Assembly (NCBI GenBank): GCA_902702965.1
Contig: CACRXP010000194.1
Coordinates: forward strand, 862,803 to 926,802
Origin: Spirometra erinaceieuropaei
Taxonomy: Eukaryota; Platyhelminthes; Cestoda; Diphyllobothriidea; Diphyllobothriidae
Length of the DNA: 64,000 nt
Direction: 5' to 3'
In this document: positions 1 through 10,929 of the stretch, one piece after another
Numbering within the stretch: position 1 is the first letter of the stretch
How the letters are laid out: every line of letters begins with the position of its first letter
The notes under the pieces: model-generated
What the model was told of the DNA's origin: nothing
Database searches by the model: none
What the model saw: the letters and a program-made list of their open reading frames with translations, nothing else
Translations under genes and position numbers: made by a program

Positions 1-914
1 CACCCGGGCATCCACGCCGCACTAGCGAACATCAAGATATTCATCATTCTCTCAGCGCTAGCGCACCATATGTAAACATTATAGTCGCTGCGCCGAATGA
101 CGATGGACGCGTAATACATGCACGACACTGTGCAGTCTCCGAATAAAATTTAACCATCTTGCATGGCCACGTGGACAGCAACGTTGTGCTTCAGCAAAGC
201 GAAAGTTGAGATGCGAACTCTGCTGCTAAAGTTGACACGAATGGGGAAGTAAGAACGAACAGTCTCAGAAGTCAGCGCCTTTCCGATTTTTAATATGGTA
301 TAATATAAAATCTTGTGGCGGTATTAAAACCCAGCATTGGGCGCAACTTTTCTTACCACTTTCATACGGAATGCCAATCATACTCGAAAGGTCTCCTGCG
401 CAACGGTCAATTTCATTTTAGCATCTGCTAGATCTTGTCAAGGGAATATCGAATAGATTTTGATTTTTGTACTTATTGCAGATTTGCAGTGAGGTTTTTT
501 AAAATTTGTCTTTAGTGGAAGTTCTCCCTGCCACCACAAAAAAGTTCATCAAATCTCCCACATAACTACATAAGGGGAATTTCCCCAAGAGGAAACGGCC
601 CCCATCTCGCGGACAATAGCCACTGTACAGAACTATATATCATGAGTCGAAAAGCGTTTTCAGTTAATTTAGAAACACATTGTTTTTAGCCCTCCATGCT
701 ACCGCTAGAATCAATAAACCTCGTAACGAATCAGACCAGCCAAAAAGTCCTTCGCCAGAGCGTTCCAAACTGTCTCCAAACCGGCTGGGAAAAAGTTCAC
801 TTTTAGTCAACGAAATTGCCCTTTTAGCCAGCTGGAATTTCGGATTTGACGTGCAATGTTCTACGCAAACCTTTTGAACAGAAGTGCGATTAATCAAAGG
901 TCCTCTAGAAATCA
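1..914. other. no recognised gene
   Basis: AT-rich sequence with only short overlapping open frames on both strands. I see no conserved domain, RNA gene or repeat here. The Penelope-like element that follows may extend a little way into the right edge, since upstream reverse-transcriptase motifs are missing. Confidence 0.6.
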
Positions 915-1510
915 AGCGTCTTACGCAAATCTCTGCATTCTAAGAAGGATTTTTTTCTTATTCAATGGAGGGACGTATGAGCAATTCAAAAGAACTCCGA
1001 TGGATCCTGCAATATCCAGCCTAGTTAAAAAAATCGGTCCAACAAGAGCTGAAACGGTCGCCTTCAACTACTATGAACCTGTATCTTGACGCCGATACGT
1101 GGACGAAACATGCTTTATAATTCGGAGGGCAGGCTATCAGGTTTTCCGAACCTGCTAAATGGCATCTTCTCTGAAATTCAGTTCAAAAAAGAAGAGAGGG
1201 CCGAACAGTTGCCCATCCTTGACGTTTTCATCACGTGCAGACTCAGTGGGGACATTATTACCACAGCGTATGAAAAGGCAACTGACATAACCCAGGTCCT
1301 CGACTATCATAACAACCACCCGACGGTGCACAAACGCGGCTGTGTTAGGGCGTTCTTACAAAGGGTAAAAGCACACAATAACGAACCAAAGGGACGAGTA
1401 GAAGAACTAAGGCAACTTCGGAACCAATTAGTAAGGGACGGCTACTCAACCAACTTAATTGGCCGCTGCCTTCATGTGCGCCCCTGAAGAACTGAAGGAA
1501 GAGGACCACC

Positions 1511-1945
1511 AAAACGCTGCCGTATGTAAAGAACGTATCAGAGGCAACAGAACGTCCTGTCGCATAATTTAGCGTCAGTGTGGCCCATCCTCCGGCAGCT
1601 ACCATGAGTAATAGAAACATGCAGCCGAAAAGTCCACCGGCAGCAGGTGGGGGATCGGGCGTACTTTTTCAAATCTCATGCCACAATTGTCCTTGCTGTT
1701 ATAAGGCTGTATAGGACGACGACTCGGTTAGTGAATCCGCTAGCACAAACGGGCCGTCCGGAGAGGTGACCCACTGTCCGAAGTCGTTACTCACATGCTG
1801 GAGGGAGGCCACAGGTTCAAATTCCCGAGCACACGGACAGTGGCGGGAACCAGCAGTAAGACTGCGCGGAACTGTTGGAAACGGTGTCGGACAGCAACCC
1901 CACCAACGATCACGTTGATCTACCCCTGTTATCACGCGCTCCCCA
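1511..1945 (+). pseudogene. GIY-YIG endonuclease domain of the PLE, degraded
   Basis: The linker YVKNVSEATE and the Cys-containing segment GVLFQISCHNCPCCY precede the nuclease. Around 1708-1760 a different frame gives GCIGRR-like residues followed by an IR-x-HKRAVRR-like stretch, matching the family pattern YIGETGRRL..R..EH. From 1795 the C-terminal part of the domain (HRFKF...RTVAGTSSKTAR, then a Leu-rich segment) is read in a third frame. At least two frameshifts separate the parts, and the catalytic region is no longer a single ORF. Confidence 0.7.
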
Positions 1946-2129
1946 TTCGGTCAAATGGCTCTGCCCCGTTCCCACCCCCTTCCCCAAAAAAACTCATTTT
2001 CATCACACTCTGAGACCGCTGATTTAGGCGGTGTGAACCCAGTCCAGTCACGGACACTACCCCTCCCTCACCACTTCCTCTCCTTTATGGTTTGATGATT
2101 ACGAAACTGTTAACTTGTTGTTGCACTCG

Positions 2130-2170
2130 CATAGCTCCTGATGATAGGCTCCTGTACGAGTCCAAAAGTC
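2130..2170 (+). ncRNA. hammerhead-ribozyme-like motif in PLE 3' tail, degenerate
   Basis: The sequence has CTGATGA at 2138-2144, then a small hairpin formed by GCTC and CGAG around loop CTGTA, then CCAAAAG where a working hammerhead has CGAAAC. PLEs are known to carry hammerhead motifs in their terminal repeats, and the position (3' tail of the PLE remnant) fits. The missing G of the GAAA box suggests it no longer self-cleaves. Confidence 0.45.
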
Positions 2171-2259
2171 AGGCTGATAACTTACTGTTCCAGTGATCGC
2201 ACGTTCATCTTCTTTGTAACATGAGTCTGGAACTCGTATATCCGTCTCCATTCGTGAGA

Positions 2260-3480
2260 ATTGGTGGTCTTCACTTAATTAATACTTGCGTACTCACGGC
2301 CCCTCGCATTTGATAAGTATATGAAGCCAAAGCTTTATTTATTAGAGTGGAGACTCTTCAGCGAATATACAAGCAGGAAATAACCACAAATAAACACATT
2401 GTCGCTCTAAAAGGGACGGGCTTGATCGCTCATTGGGCTGCGGTCTAAAAGTAACGAGTACAGCAGTGGCTCTCCGTGATATATGCAGGGGAGGTTTTTA
2501 GTTACGAGCTGAAGCACCATCCCCCAGAGAGCTGGACATAGTTTTGAGGACGCTGGGTAACCTAAGGACTTGAGTTGCCGAGGTCTGCGCCCGCTATTTC
2601 ACTTTATCGTCATTTAAAAACGTCATAAAGGCCAATAGTTGAGCTCCCGCGCTTGGTTTTGACCAACTATCCCGGTTCCCGCCTCGTACAGAGAGTCTGC
2701 CAAGACTACAGTCCTGCATACCTTTTGTTAAGAATGTCCTGGTGATGCCATACAGAGGAGTGAAATCCAATGAATACCTAGCTTGCTTCATAAATTTTGT
2801 CATGAATTTTCTATTTGGCTCTTATACTTTCAAGATAAGAGCAGTTGTTCACGATGGTGTAGCAGATGTGGTGGCTGATATTTAAGGGTACTGCGTATAC
2901 CTCGGTGGGTGATGGTTGGCGTGCATGGGACAGGCTGTTCCACAGGTCTTGATGTGCGTCGCATATGGTATGCTGGCACCTACCTCACATCCATGGCTCT
3001 ACGAGGCTATGCTCTGCCCGGTTGTCCATTCCGGTAAACACTGCGACCGTCAAGATAGAGCACTTGAAGTGGATTTCCCCATACATATGCGAAAGCTCTG
3101 GTTCTGTCGGTAGAGAAGGACCAGTCGTATTGTGGCGTGCAGGGACAGAGGCCTTATGCTCGGTCGGCCACAGCCCTGCGTCTCCCACTCCCCACACAGG
3201 AATACGAATATGCTGCGTAAAAGACGACTTACAGCCCTGCGGGTGATCCAGGTTAATTTCCTTCGTTTCCCCATTAACTCAAAGTCGCGACATATAACCG
3301 TAATTGGCAAATTTGAAATTGGGCTTTAAAATTCTGGTAGTAACGCTGGTTGCAAATCTACCATGGATTGGAGAACTCTCTTCTTAATGTTTCTGGCAAA
3401 ATCTATGTTAGAATAGCACTCGGTCCTAGCATATGCACTGAATGCACGGACCTCTTTTTGAGATCTAGTAAAAATCCGAA
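2260..3480. other. no recognised gene
   Basis: Short ORFs only, overlapping on both strands between about 2590 and 3330. None shows a recognisable domain, a repeat relationship within the window, or a convincing splice pattern. Confidence 0.55.
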
Positions 3481-3499
3481 AAAAAGTGTGGAATAACTT

Positions 3500-3666
3500 A
3501 TTTGCAGTATGTTATTACCGACAAAGACGAGGGAGACTGGAATGGTCATTTCTGGCTTATTAGCCGTCGTCAGCCAGTCATACCCAGACCCGAAGTGTGG
3601 AACACCCGAGGCTCGAACTCGCGACCTGTTAGAAGTCCACGCCTCTAACCACTGGGCCACGAGCCC
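3500..3666 (-). repeat. tRNA-derived SINE
   Basis: On the minus strand the 5' 68 nt (3666 down to 3599) are tRNA-like. They start GGGCTCGTGGCCCAGTGG (box A type TGGCCCAGTGG) and contain box B AGTTCGAGCC. The would-be anticodon loop CTTCTAA reads TCT (Arg). The anticodon stem does not pair properly and the acceptor ends do not match, so this is a SINE head rather than a working tRNA gene. A non-tRNA body follows to roughly 3500. A weakly similar body segment lies at about 30390-30470. Confidence 0.65.
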
Positions 3667-3700
3667 GTTGTCCTGTCGGTTTCGATAGGGAATATAGAAT

Positions 3701-3810
3701 GGTAGGGGGCGCTCACCGCTGTGCGGCTGCTGGTTGGGCTCGAGAGAGAGCCCGTAAGGCACCACGGAACGAGTGAGTTCCGTAAGAACGATCGGTGAGC
3801 GCCCCCTACC
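3701..3810. repeat. 110-bp foldback element with three helices
   Basis: A perfect 18-bp inverted repeat (3701-3718, starting GGTAGGGGGCGCTC, and 3793-3810) closes a 74-nt interior. The interior holds two more perfect hairpins: GGGCTC/GAGCCC with loop GAGAGA, and ACGGAAC/GTTCCGT with loop GAGTGA. The simplest reading is a tiny non-autonomous DNA transposon (MITE). The multi-helix layout would also suit a structured RNA. No target-site duplication is obvious. Confidence 0.7.
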
Positions 3811-4089
3811 AAAACTTATATGATTTTCACAGACCACCGACTTCGGGAAAATGCAGAAAATAAGAATTGGCCTCTGCATCACCGTCTTAGATCATATCAG
3901 GCGTTCCGGAACCGTGAACCGAGACAGATCTCGAAAAAGTTTGAGAAAAAATGGATGCCTCGGACATTCATGAAAACCTACGGTAGATTACCGCCGGCCA
4001 TATCACGTCTGAAAGCATGGACACGGGATATTTTCGGCTGTCAGCGGAGCAAGGTCTAGTGACATAACAGGGCCCCCAACGGCACATTT

Positions 4090-5660
4090 CCCGGCCCTGG
4101 TGCAAGGTTCAGCAACGTATACCTGGACATTGTAGGCCCTCTGCCTCTGTCCAACAGCCGTTGCTATCTCCTCAACTGCGTGGATCGTTCCACCCGCGGG
4201 CCTAAAGCTATCCCTCTGCCTGATGTCGGGGCTTCAACGGTGGTCAAAGAGTTCCTCACTCGTTGGGTTGCCATCTTTTGTGCTGCCTCCACCAGTACGA
4301 CTTACCGCAACGTCCAGCCTGAATCTCAACTTTGCCAGTCTCTTCACTCCTTTTTGGACTGTACACGCATCCGCACGACGGCCTGTCACACACCTACAGT
4401 GAGTGACCGATCTCATGAAATGTTGGCCAAAACTGTGGAATGCGTTTCCGATTAGGAAGGATTACTTAAGTGGGGTTGTTATACTGATTACCGTGCAACA
4501 TAACCCCATAACATTTCAGACTTTCCAGGATGTCGGTTTTCTAATTCACTTCTCAATAACCTCCTGCATAAACCACACTCGGTAAAAAATGACTACTTAA
4601 GTAGCATGCATTTTTCTTATTGATTTTCGATGATCCTATAAATTCAAATACATATTATAGAAAACATGCATAAAATATGCTTTCTTTTGCTGATTTGGTA
4701 GGAAATCACATTGTCTTCATATTTTATGCCCGAAGAAAGTGTGTATTTAGGTTTTAAAAAGTTTATAATTATGAGACTTTTAAGACCGTGCGATGTCAAT
4801 GCATGCAAGACCGCACATGTCCGGTTATTAACGCTCCTCATGAAATGTACAACGCAGTCCGGATCCATTGCAAGATTTCATGAACCCTATGTGGTATCCT
4901 CTTAAAGGCATAGAGGAATATATGATTTTCCGTAGGCGGAAAGCATGCACCTCGTAGACTGTAATTACAAAACGCTGATGCAATGGCAGATCAGGCGAAA
5001 AATTATTCGGGAGCTGGGAAACTTTTTTAAAACCAAAATACACACTTTCTTCTGACATAAAATATGAAGACAATGTGATTTGCTACCAAATGAGCAAAAG
5101 AAAGCATATTTTTGTGCATGTTTTCTGTGAAATATATTTCAGCTTATAAGACCATCGAAAATCAATAGGAAAATGCATGCTACAAAGTAGTCATTTTTTG
5201 CAGAGTGTAGTTTTTGCAGAAGGTTCGAAAGAAACGCATTCGAAGGCCGACATCCTGGCGAGTCTGAAATGTTATAGGGGTACGTTGCATGATAATCAGT
5301 TATAACAATCCCACTTAAGTAATCCTTCCTAATCGGAAACGCATACCACGATTTTGGCCAACATTACATGAGATCGGTCACGCACTGTACCAACGGGATA
5401 GTCGAGCGGTTTCGTCGCCAGCTTCAAACCTTCCTACTCGCCACAGACGATCCGGGGAACTGAATGGACCACCTCCCCATGGTCTTATTGAGCATCCGGC
5501 CCACTTCCGAGTGGGACCTTAACCGTTCCGCCGCTGAACTGGCGTTTGGTGCCACCGTCCGAATTCCCGGTGAGATGATCTCGTCGACCCCTCTGGGTGC
5601 GGTCGAGGATCCTACCAACCTCCTGGACCTTCTCCGGCAGTTTATGTGGCCTCTCTACTT
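4090..5660 (+). pseudogene. Ty3/gypsy integrase pseudogene, split by an inserted transposon
   Basis: The left part (about 4108-4396) encodes FSNVYLDIVGPLPLSNSRCY, VDRSTRGPKAIPLPDVGAST and LDCTRIRTTACHTPT, the integrase catalytic core. The right part (5388-5660) continues NGIVERFRRQL, then [30 protein letters not shown] and [10 protein letters not shown], typical of gypsy integrase C-terminal sequence. The first catalytic Asp (YLDIVGPL) and the Glu (NGIVERF) remain. The central Asp (usually TDRGAQFES) reads TYRNVQPES, so it is lost. A stop replaces a Trp before MDHLP. The inserted element at 4397-5387 interrupts the ORF. No LTRs, RT or RNase H were seen nearby. Confidence 0.85.
4397..5387. mobile_element. 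991-bp TA-flanked inverted-repeat transposon (Tc1/mariner-type MITE)
   Basis: Both ends read CAGTG(A/C)GTGACCGATCTCATG inward and are flanked by TA (4395-4396 and 5388-5389). Terminal inverted repeats run about 370 bp (4397 to about 4767, and about 5018 to 5387), sharing blocks such as TTAGGAAGGATTACTTAAGT and TTGTCTTCATATTTTATG. The spacer is about 250 bp and has no transposase ORF. Removing the element and one TA restores the integrase reading frame exactly (HTPT-NGIVERF). Related copies lie near 14795, 17985 and 28738. Confidence 0.85.
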
Positions 5661-5777
5661 ATTTTGTGCAGCACACTACGTTAGATTCACACGATTCCCA
5701 AGAAAGGGAGGATGCAACTAATGCCGCAAGCTGTTTCAACTTTACTTCTGATATCACCGTTCTCCTGGCTTACAAGT

Positions 5778-7975
5778 TACTCCACGAATTTCTTCTGGAG
5801 TGGCCGCAAAAAGGCAGAACGACGGGACGCGTGTGTCGTCTTTACCATCCGCAACGACATCGTGGGATGCCTGCCTTGTCTGCCGCGGAGCATAAACGAT
5901 CGCTTGATGATCCTCCACCTGCCACTCCCGGAAGGCAAATTTGCCACAATCGTCCGCGTCTACGCTCCCCCACCCCGATAATCGATCCTGACGAGGCGAG
6001 GAACAAATTCTATAGGGACCTGCACGCTCTCCTGGCCTCTGGGTTGAAGGCGGATAAGCTGACTGTCCTTGGTGACTTCAACATCCCCACAGGCACAGAC
6101 CATGTTGCCTGCAGAGGAGTGCTGTGTTCCCATGGTCTCGACGGCTCCAATAACAATGGCCTCCTCCTTCTACGAACCTACGGCGAACACCGACTCATCC
6201 ACACGAGCACATTCTTCCGCCTCCCGATGCGAGAGAAGGCCACCCACATGCACCCTCGGTCGCGACACTGGCACCTGCTGGACCATGTCATTGTCCGGAT
6301 GCGAGACTGGTGGGACGTGCTGGTGACAAAGGCGATCCCGGATGCCGACGGGTGGACCAACCGTCGTCTCGTCATCTCCAAGATGCGGATTCGTCTACAG
6401 CTTCGCAGGAGACCTCAAAGTAAGCGACCCTCAGGTAAGCTGAATATTGCCTTGTTGTCGCTGCTTGCTCACCATCTCCATTTTAACGATGAGCTAGTTC
6501 AACGACTAGACAACCATCCAGTCGCTGCCGCCGTTGCCGCCGTCGCTGCCGCTGACGAGAACACCTCCGTGGAGAACCGATGGTGTCAACTGCGCGACAC
6601 AGTCCAGTCGACGGCCCTGGTTGTCCTCGGTCACGCACGACGAAAACATCAGGACTGGTTCAGTAGCAACGGCGCAGCCATCGGCAACCTGCTCGCCGAG
6701 AAGAAGCGCCTGCACAAAGCCTACTTCGACGACAATAAAGCAGCCTTCTACCGTATTCGCCGCCTTGTGCAACAGCGGCTGCGCGAGGTGCAGGACGCCT
6801 GGACGACTCGCAAAACCGAGGAGATCCAAGGGTACGCGGACCGCAACAAATGGAAGGACTCCTTCGCTGCGACCAAAGCTGTCTACGGTTCGTCAACTAA
6901 AGCAACCGAACCTCTTCTCAGCGCCGACGGCAGTACGCTACTCACAGAGAAGACACGAATTCTTCAGCGATGGGCCGAGCACTTCCGAGGCGTCCTCAGC
7001 CGCTCCTCCACCATCTCCGACACCGCCATCCTCCATCTGCCGCAAGTGGAAACCAACGTCGACCTCGGCCTCCCGCCCTCTCTAAACGAAACCATCAGGG
7101 CCGCGCACACCAGTTTTATGTTCTCTGGCATGCTGATGGACGCCTACCGTGACGAACGCCCTGGGATCCGCATCGTTTACGGGATGGACGGCCTCTACCT
7201 CAATCAGTGGCGGATGCTATTCCCGTCGCGTGCATCCACGACCACCATCCACCAACTTCTTTTCGTCAACGACTGCGCCTTCGACGCCACCTCAGGAGAG
7301 AACATGCAAAAGAGCATGGACAACTTTGCCGCCGTCTGCGACAAATTTGGCCTGGTCATCAACACAGGGAAAACGGTGGTCACGCAGCAACCGACACCCC
7401 ATGCTGCCTACGTTGCACCCCGAAGCAGCGTGAACGACCCCCAACTGCAAGTCGTGGACAACTTCACCTACCTGTGCAGCGCCCTCTCGCGCTCCATCAA
7501 GATCGACGATGAAATAGCCTGCCGGATCTCCAAAGCCAGCCAAGTCTTCGATTGTCTGCAAAACACCGTCTGGAACCGTCACAGTCTCCATCTCAATACC
7601 AAACTAAAGATGTATAAGGCGGTCATCCTGCCGACGCTGCTGTATGGAGCGAAGACCTGGATGGCGTACAAGAAACAAGCGCGAAGACTCAGTTCTTTCC
7701 ACCGCAGTTGTCTTCGACGGATACTGAAGGTAACATGGCAAGACGGAATCTCGGACACGGATGTAATGGAGCGGACGAGAATCCTCAGCATCTACGCTAT
7801 GTTGAGATAACTGAAACTGCGTTGGGACGGCCACCTCGTGCGGGTGGACGACGAGATATCCAAAGGACTCTTCTACGGAGATGTTGTCACAGGCTCCCGC
7901 CGGCAATGAGGTCATGTCCAGCGCTACAATGACACTCTGAAGCGTATACAGATCAACCCGGCAAACTGGGAAGAC
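5778..7975 (+). mobile_element. RTE-type LINE, internally deleted
   Basis: An ORF open from about 5597 to 7810 covers most of it. The APE-type endonuclease shows [12 protein letters not shown] and [15 protein letters not shown] linker follows ([43 protein letters not shown]), then RT and C-terminal domain ([32 protein letters not shown]). The 5' endonuclease piece is in another frame ([12 protein letters not shown] to RVYAPPPR, 5778-5981). RT fingers and palm are deleted: the linker jumps from [10 protein letters not shown] directly to [19 protein letters not shown]. The catalytic FADD box reads FVNDC. A TAA at about 7808 replaces a Gln, after which LKLRWDGHLVRVDDE continues. The 3' end is cut at about 7975. 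It cannot make functional RT. Confidence 0.9.
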
Positions 7976-8094
7976 AAACACGAGGACCATTTGAAATACT
8001 GCCAAGCTCTTTCTGAATGTGCAACATAACAGATTTCAACATTCCGGGGTGTAATGGCAAACACGGTTGCCGGCAGTCGTCGCCCGCATCAGGA

Positions 8095-8400
8095 CCTCTG
8101 CCGCCCCCACTTTTTTGGTTAAAATTCTGTTCATTTGCCGTGTGGACCATTGTGTGTGTGGAGTGGAGCGCCAAGGTGCGAGCTTGACCGTGCCATCCAC
8201 CTGCGCCCTCCCCCGCCTCCGGTCTTTTTGACTCTGTCTTGACACCGGGTCCAGGTGGTGGGGAAGGAAAGAGTGCGATATGTGCTGTGAAAGTCTACTA
8301 CCACTATAAACTAACTCACACACCAGTCACCGTGCCTGCTCTCATCTCGCTGTGGAGCACGCGGTGAACATCGTCGGCAACAAAAGTCAAATTGGCATGT
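8095..8400 (+). repeat. RTE-associated 5' repeat, copy A
   Basis: This roughly 300-bp stretch matches the sequence directly upstream of the RTE copy at 39.4 kb. Shared blocks include TTTGCCGTGTGG, CGCCAAGGTGCG, CCACCTGCGCC, CCTCCGGTCTT, TCTTGACACCG and GAAAGTCTACT. It carries no ORF of note. It is probably a detached RTE 5' UTR or promoter segment. Confidence 0.65.
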
Positions 8401-8639
8401 ATGAGAAGCACTTTTCAGTCGAAGACTGACTGAAAGGTGGTGGCCTAGGCTAAATGCAGGGCTGAGTTTTACCCTTGTGGGCTTTAAGGATTGTGTACGT
8501 CTGCTATGCCATTATTTAGCAAACAGTGGCCCTCTCAGTCTGGTATGCGCTGGCAGTTCTTTGGCACCTGGTTCCCTGCCAGTAGATGCCCTTGTTCTCC
8601 CGCTGGGTATGCAGGTCGTGTGGATGGTTGCCCAGCCAT

Positions 8640-8990
8640 CTTGGCCTTTCTGACCCGTTGTTGTGCTGTTGTTGGTTAAAACCCTGGTCAGTTGGTTATT
8701 ATGGACCAGGGGGTGTGTGGTACGCTCAGGCGCGGGTCCTGCCGTGCTAACCACCTGCGCCCTCTCCCGCCTCCGTTATTCTTGACCATGTCAAGACGTC
8801 GGGCCCAGGTGGAAAATGGGGGAGATAGCTCGGTAGATGCTGTGCAAGTCTACTACCACTATAATTTAATTCACGCACAAGTCACCGTGTCTGCCCTCGC
8901 CTCGCTGTGGACGCGGGGTGGGCATCGTCAGACGCGGCGGTCGAACTGTCATCACTGTCGCCCTGTGAAACCGGTGGGACTTGAGGACTT
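8640..8990 (+). repeat. RTE-associated 5' repeat, copy B
   Basis: This copy has the same order of blocks as copy A, about 545 bp downstream in the same orientation: GTTGTTGGTTAAAA, TGGACCA, CCACCTGCGCCCTC, TCAAGACGTCGG, GTAGATGCTGTGC and AAGTCTACTACCACTATAA. It lies directly upstream of a possible first coding exon at 9062. Confidence 0.65.
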
Positions 8991-9061
8991 TTGGGTGGTC
9001 ATCGCCTCCATACATCGACTCCTGACCTGATAATCCTGACTGAGAGCTCCCACTCCAGTCC

Positions 9062-9148
9062 ATGGCTAAGCCTTCCAAGGATTTCAACCTCATCGAACTT
9101 GAGGATGTGTTGCCGTCCTGCAGCGTTCAACTTGCAACCATCCAGCAG
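9062..9148 (+). CDS. possible first coding exon, unknown protein
   Basis: An ATG opens a 29-codon frame starting MAKPSKDFNLIELEDVL that ends at CAG followed by the strong splice donor GTAAGC (9149). Exon length is a multiple of three. Amino-acid usage is protein-like, with a short acidic helix-prone segment. I do not recognise the family and could not find the next exon downstream. The adjacent repeat copy B could act as its promoter, which is inference. It may equally be a chance frame. Confidence 0.35.
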
Positions 9149-9149
9149 G

Positions 9150-10925
9150 TAAGCCCAATGTCCCCGGCGAGTGAATGTTCCGTTTCCTTCATTATTTATT
9201 CGCATGACAAAGACTAAGAGCGGTTATTATTGCATCGGCTACCCGAAGTTGACTGCAGAATTGCAATACATTTCTGTTTTCCTGCTATTTAGCGAAATAT
9301 ATCGGATGGTTTTTTTATTTAGGACCGATTTGGGGCATACGCGAGTTCTGTAGTTCCCACGAATATGGCTTGATGAGCTAGAGACTACTTACTTACTGGT
9401 CAGACCTCTCTGGTCAATACCGAAAGAGAAGACTGTAAAATGGGATATGCAAGGTCCGTGGACATTTCTAGTATCTGGCCAATACGATTCTTTTACGACA
9501 CAGACGTGAAAAAATTTTCTTTATTATTGTAGCTCGCCTGAGCCATGAACAACCTTCAGTCAGATGCAAAGGCGAACTAGGCATTTCAGCTACTACTCCG
9601 TTGATTGGAAATAACAGTTTAAGCATGAAAAGTAAAAATGCCGAGAGCGCGAAAATTTACGTTTAGTGGGTAGACTAAATTTTTGAAATGCATGGTGCCT
9701 GTTCATGCGAAAACTGGCAAAACAATAAGGTATAAGTTCAGTAATGTCTAGAAAAGCCTTTTCACGTACACTTCCACTAAATATTTTCCAGGTATTAACG
9801 TTGTGTGAGAAATAGCACAAGGCAGAGCGCGCCATGTGTGGTCATGTGTTTCAAGATCTTGTAGCGCAAAATCAACGTACTTTCCCTTTTTTGTATTGCT
9901 CGAGTTGAGGTTGATAAAATCAAGGCGGACTGGAATTTGTTGGTGGAGACACCTTAGAAATAAAAGGTTTCATCAGGTCGCATGTTGGCGAGCCAGTCAT
10001 TGGCTATTAGATTTGAACAGACTTAGAAGATGTTACCGTAGACATAACATTTTTGAATATTAAATAAGCCTTTGTTCGTAAATGTATGTGCGGTTTTTGC
10101 TGACGGCGGTGCCGGTTGATTTCCAGGGTATCCTTGAAATCTATGTGAATGCTTTACGATGTCCAGTGCTTTCAGTAGATTACCTACAAGGACAAGTTTT
10201 GTGCTGTGCTTGTCGAAACTTTCAAAATAAGATATTCACTGAAAAGCGTTTATCGAAGTAGTAAATGTCGGGCGTTCTTTTCCATGTAGATGACCGTTTG
10301 GATTATATTTGAAGACTCGCCCAAACGTGGAACCTCATTGCTGAAATAAAGTAACGTCCACAACAAAAGCCAAAGGCGAATATGTTTTTGATTAATCGAA
10401 CAACTTTTCAGATATGTAACCCATTTACAAAGTATTCTAATAGAGTAGTTTGCTGACTGATGGCCGCATCCTTTACCTTTATGCACGATAAAGCTAAGAA
10501 TGGCACTTTTGGTCAGTTTTTCACTTTCTTTTAAAATACTGATAAGTTTTTGCCACAGACGAACGAACCTTACCTTCTCTTTCGTTATTTTTGCATACAT
10601 TTGGGTTCTATTATATGATATCCGGAAGGTACTAGGCGAATGAGCAAAATGCGAAACGTTTTAGGTGCCTAAAAATCATCATATCAGTTTCTGTCATCGA
10701 GTTTCATGAGTTGGATCATAGACTATAGGTGTGGTCAAAGGCTTCCGGATCCCTATTAGTTGCAATTGAGAGTGTCGCAATAAAAGCCCCTTTAAATTTA
10801 AGAGCAATTAGGCGAGGGTATAACTTTTTAGAGAGAACATGTTTGCGATTATGTTTTCTCGAATGAAGGCGAAAGTTCGAGTTCCAGTTGTATCTATAAA
10901 TGAAGACGAAGGGCGTTCGAACATC
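9150..10925. other. no recognised gene
   Basis: AT-rich sequence with short ORFs only (for example 9593-9835 and 10250-10600, minus strand). Neither has a domain I recognise. Confidence 0.55.
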
Positions 10926-10929
10926 AGAA

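Larger units (their letters stand above)
915..2180 (+). mobile_element. Penelope-like element (PLE) remnant: RT C-terminus, GIY-YIG domain and 3' tail
   Basis: This is a decayed 5'-truncated PLE. Reading 915-1089 gives the RT segment with LFNGGTYEQ and TPMDPAISSLV, which corresponds to the usual TPMGSP(I)SG motif. A stop codon follows and then RRYVDETCFII, the YVDD catalytic box with its second Asp changed to Glu. After a frameshift near 1130, 1140-1478 encodes the RT thumb (EEERAEQ-like, LDYHNNHPTVHKRGCVRAF, NLIGRCL). Another frame from about 1511 continues with LPYVKNVSEATE and GVLFQISCHNC, which leads into a GIY-YIG endonuclease whose remnant ends near 1945 (MLEGGHRFKFPSTRTVAGTSS). PLEs normally copy themselves by target-primed reverse transcription using RT plus GIY-YIG. 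This copy has several frameshifts and stops and a mutated catalytic site, so it is dead. Confidence 0.85.

Noticed and set aside
3599..3666. Functional tRNA-Arg gene
   Set aside because: The anticodon and acceptor stems do not pair; it reads as a SINE head.
6069..7512. Overlapping ORFs inside the first RTE copy
   Set aside because: Arg/Ser/Pro-rich shadow frames of the main RTE reading frame.
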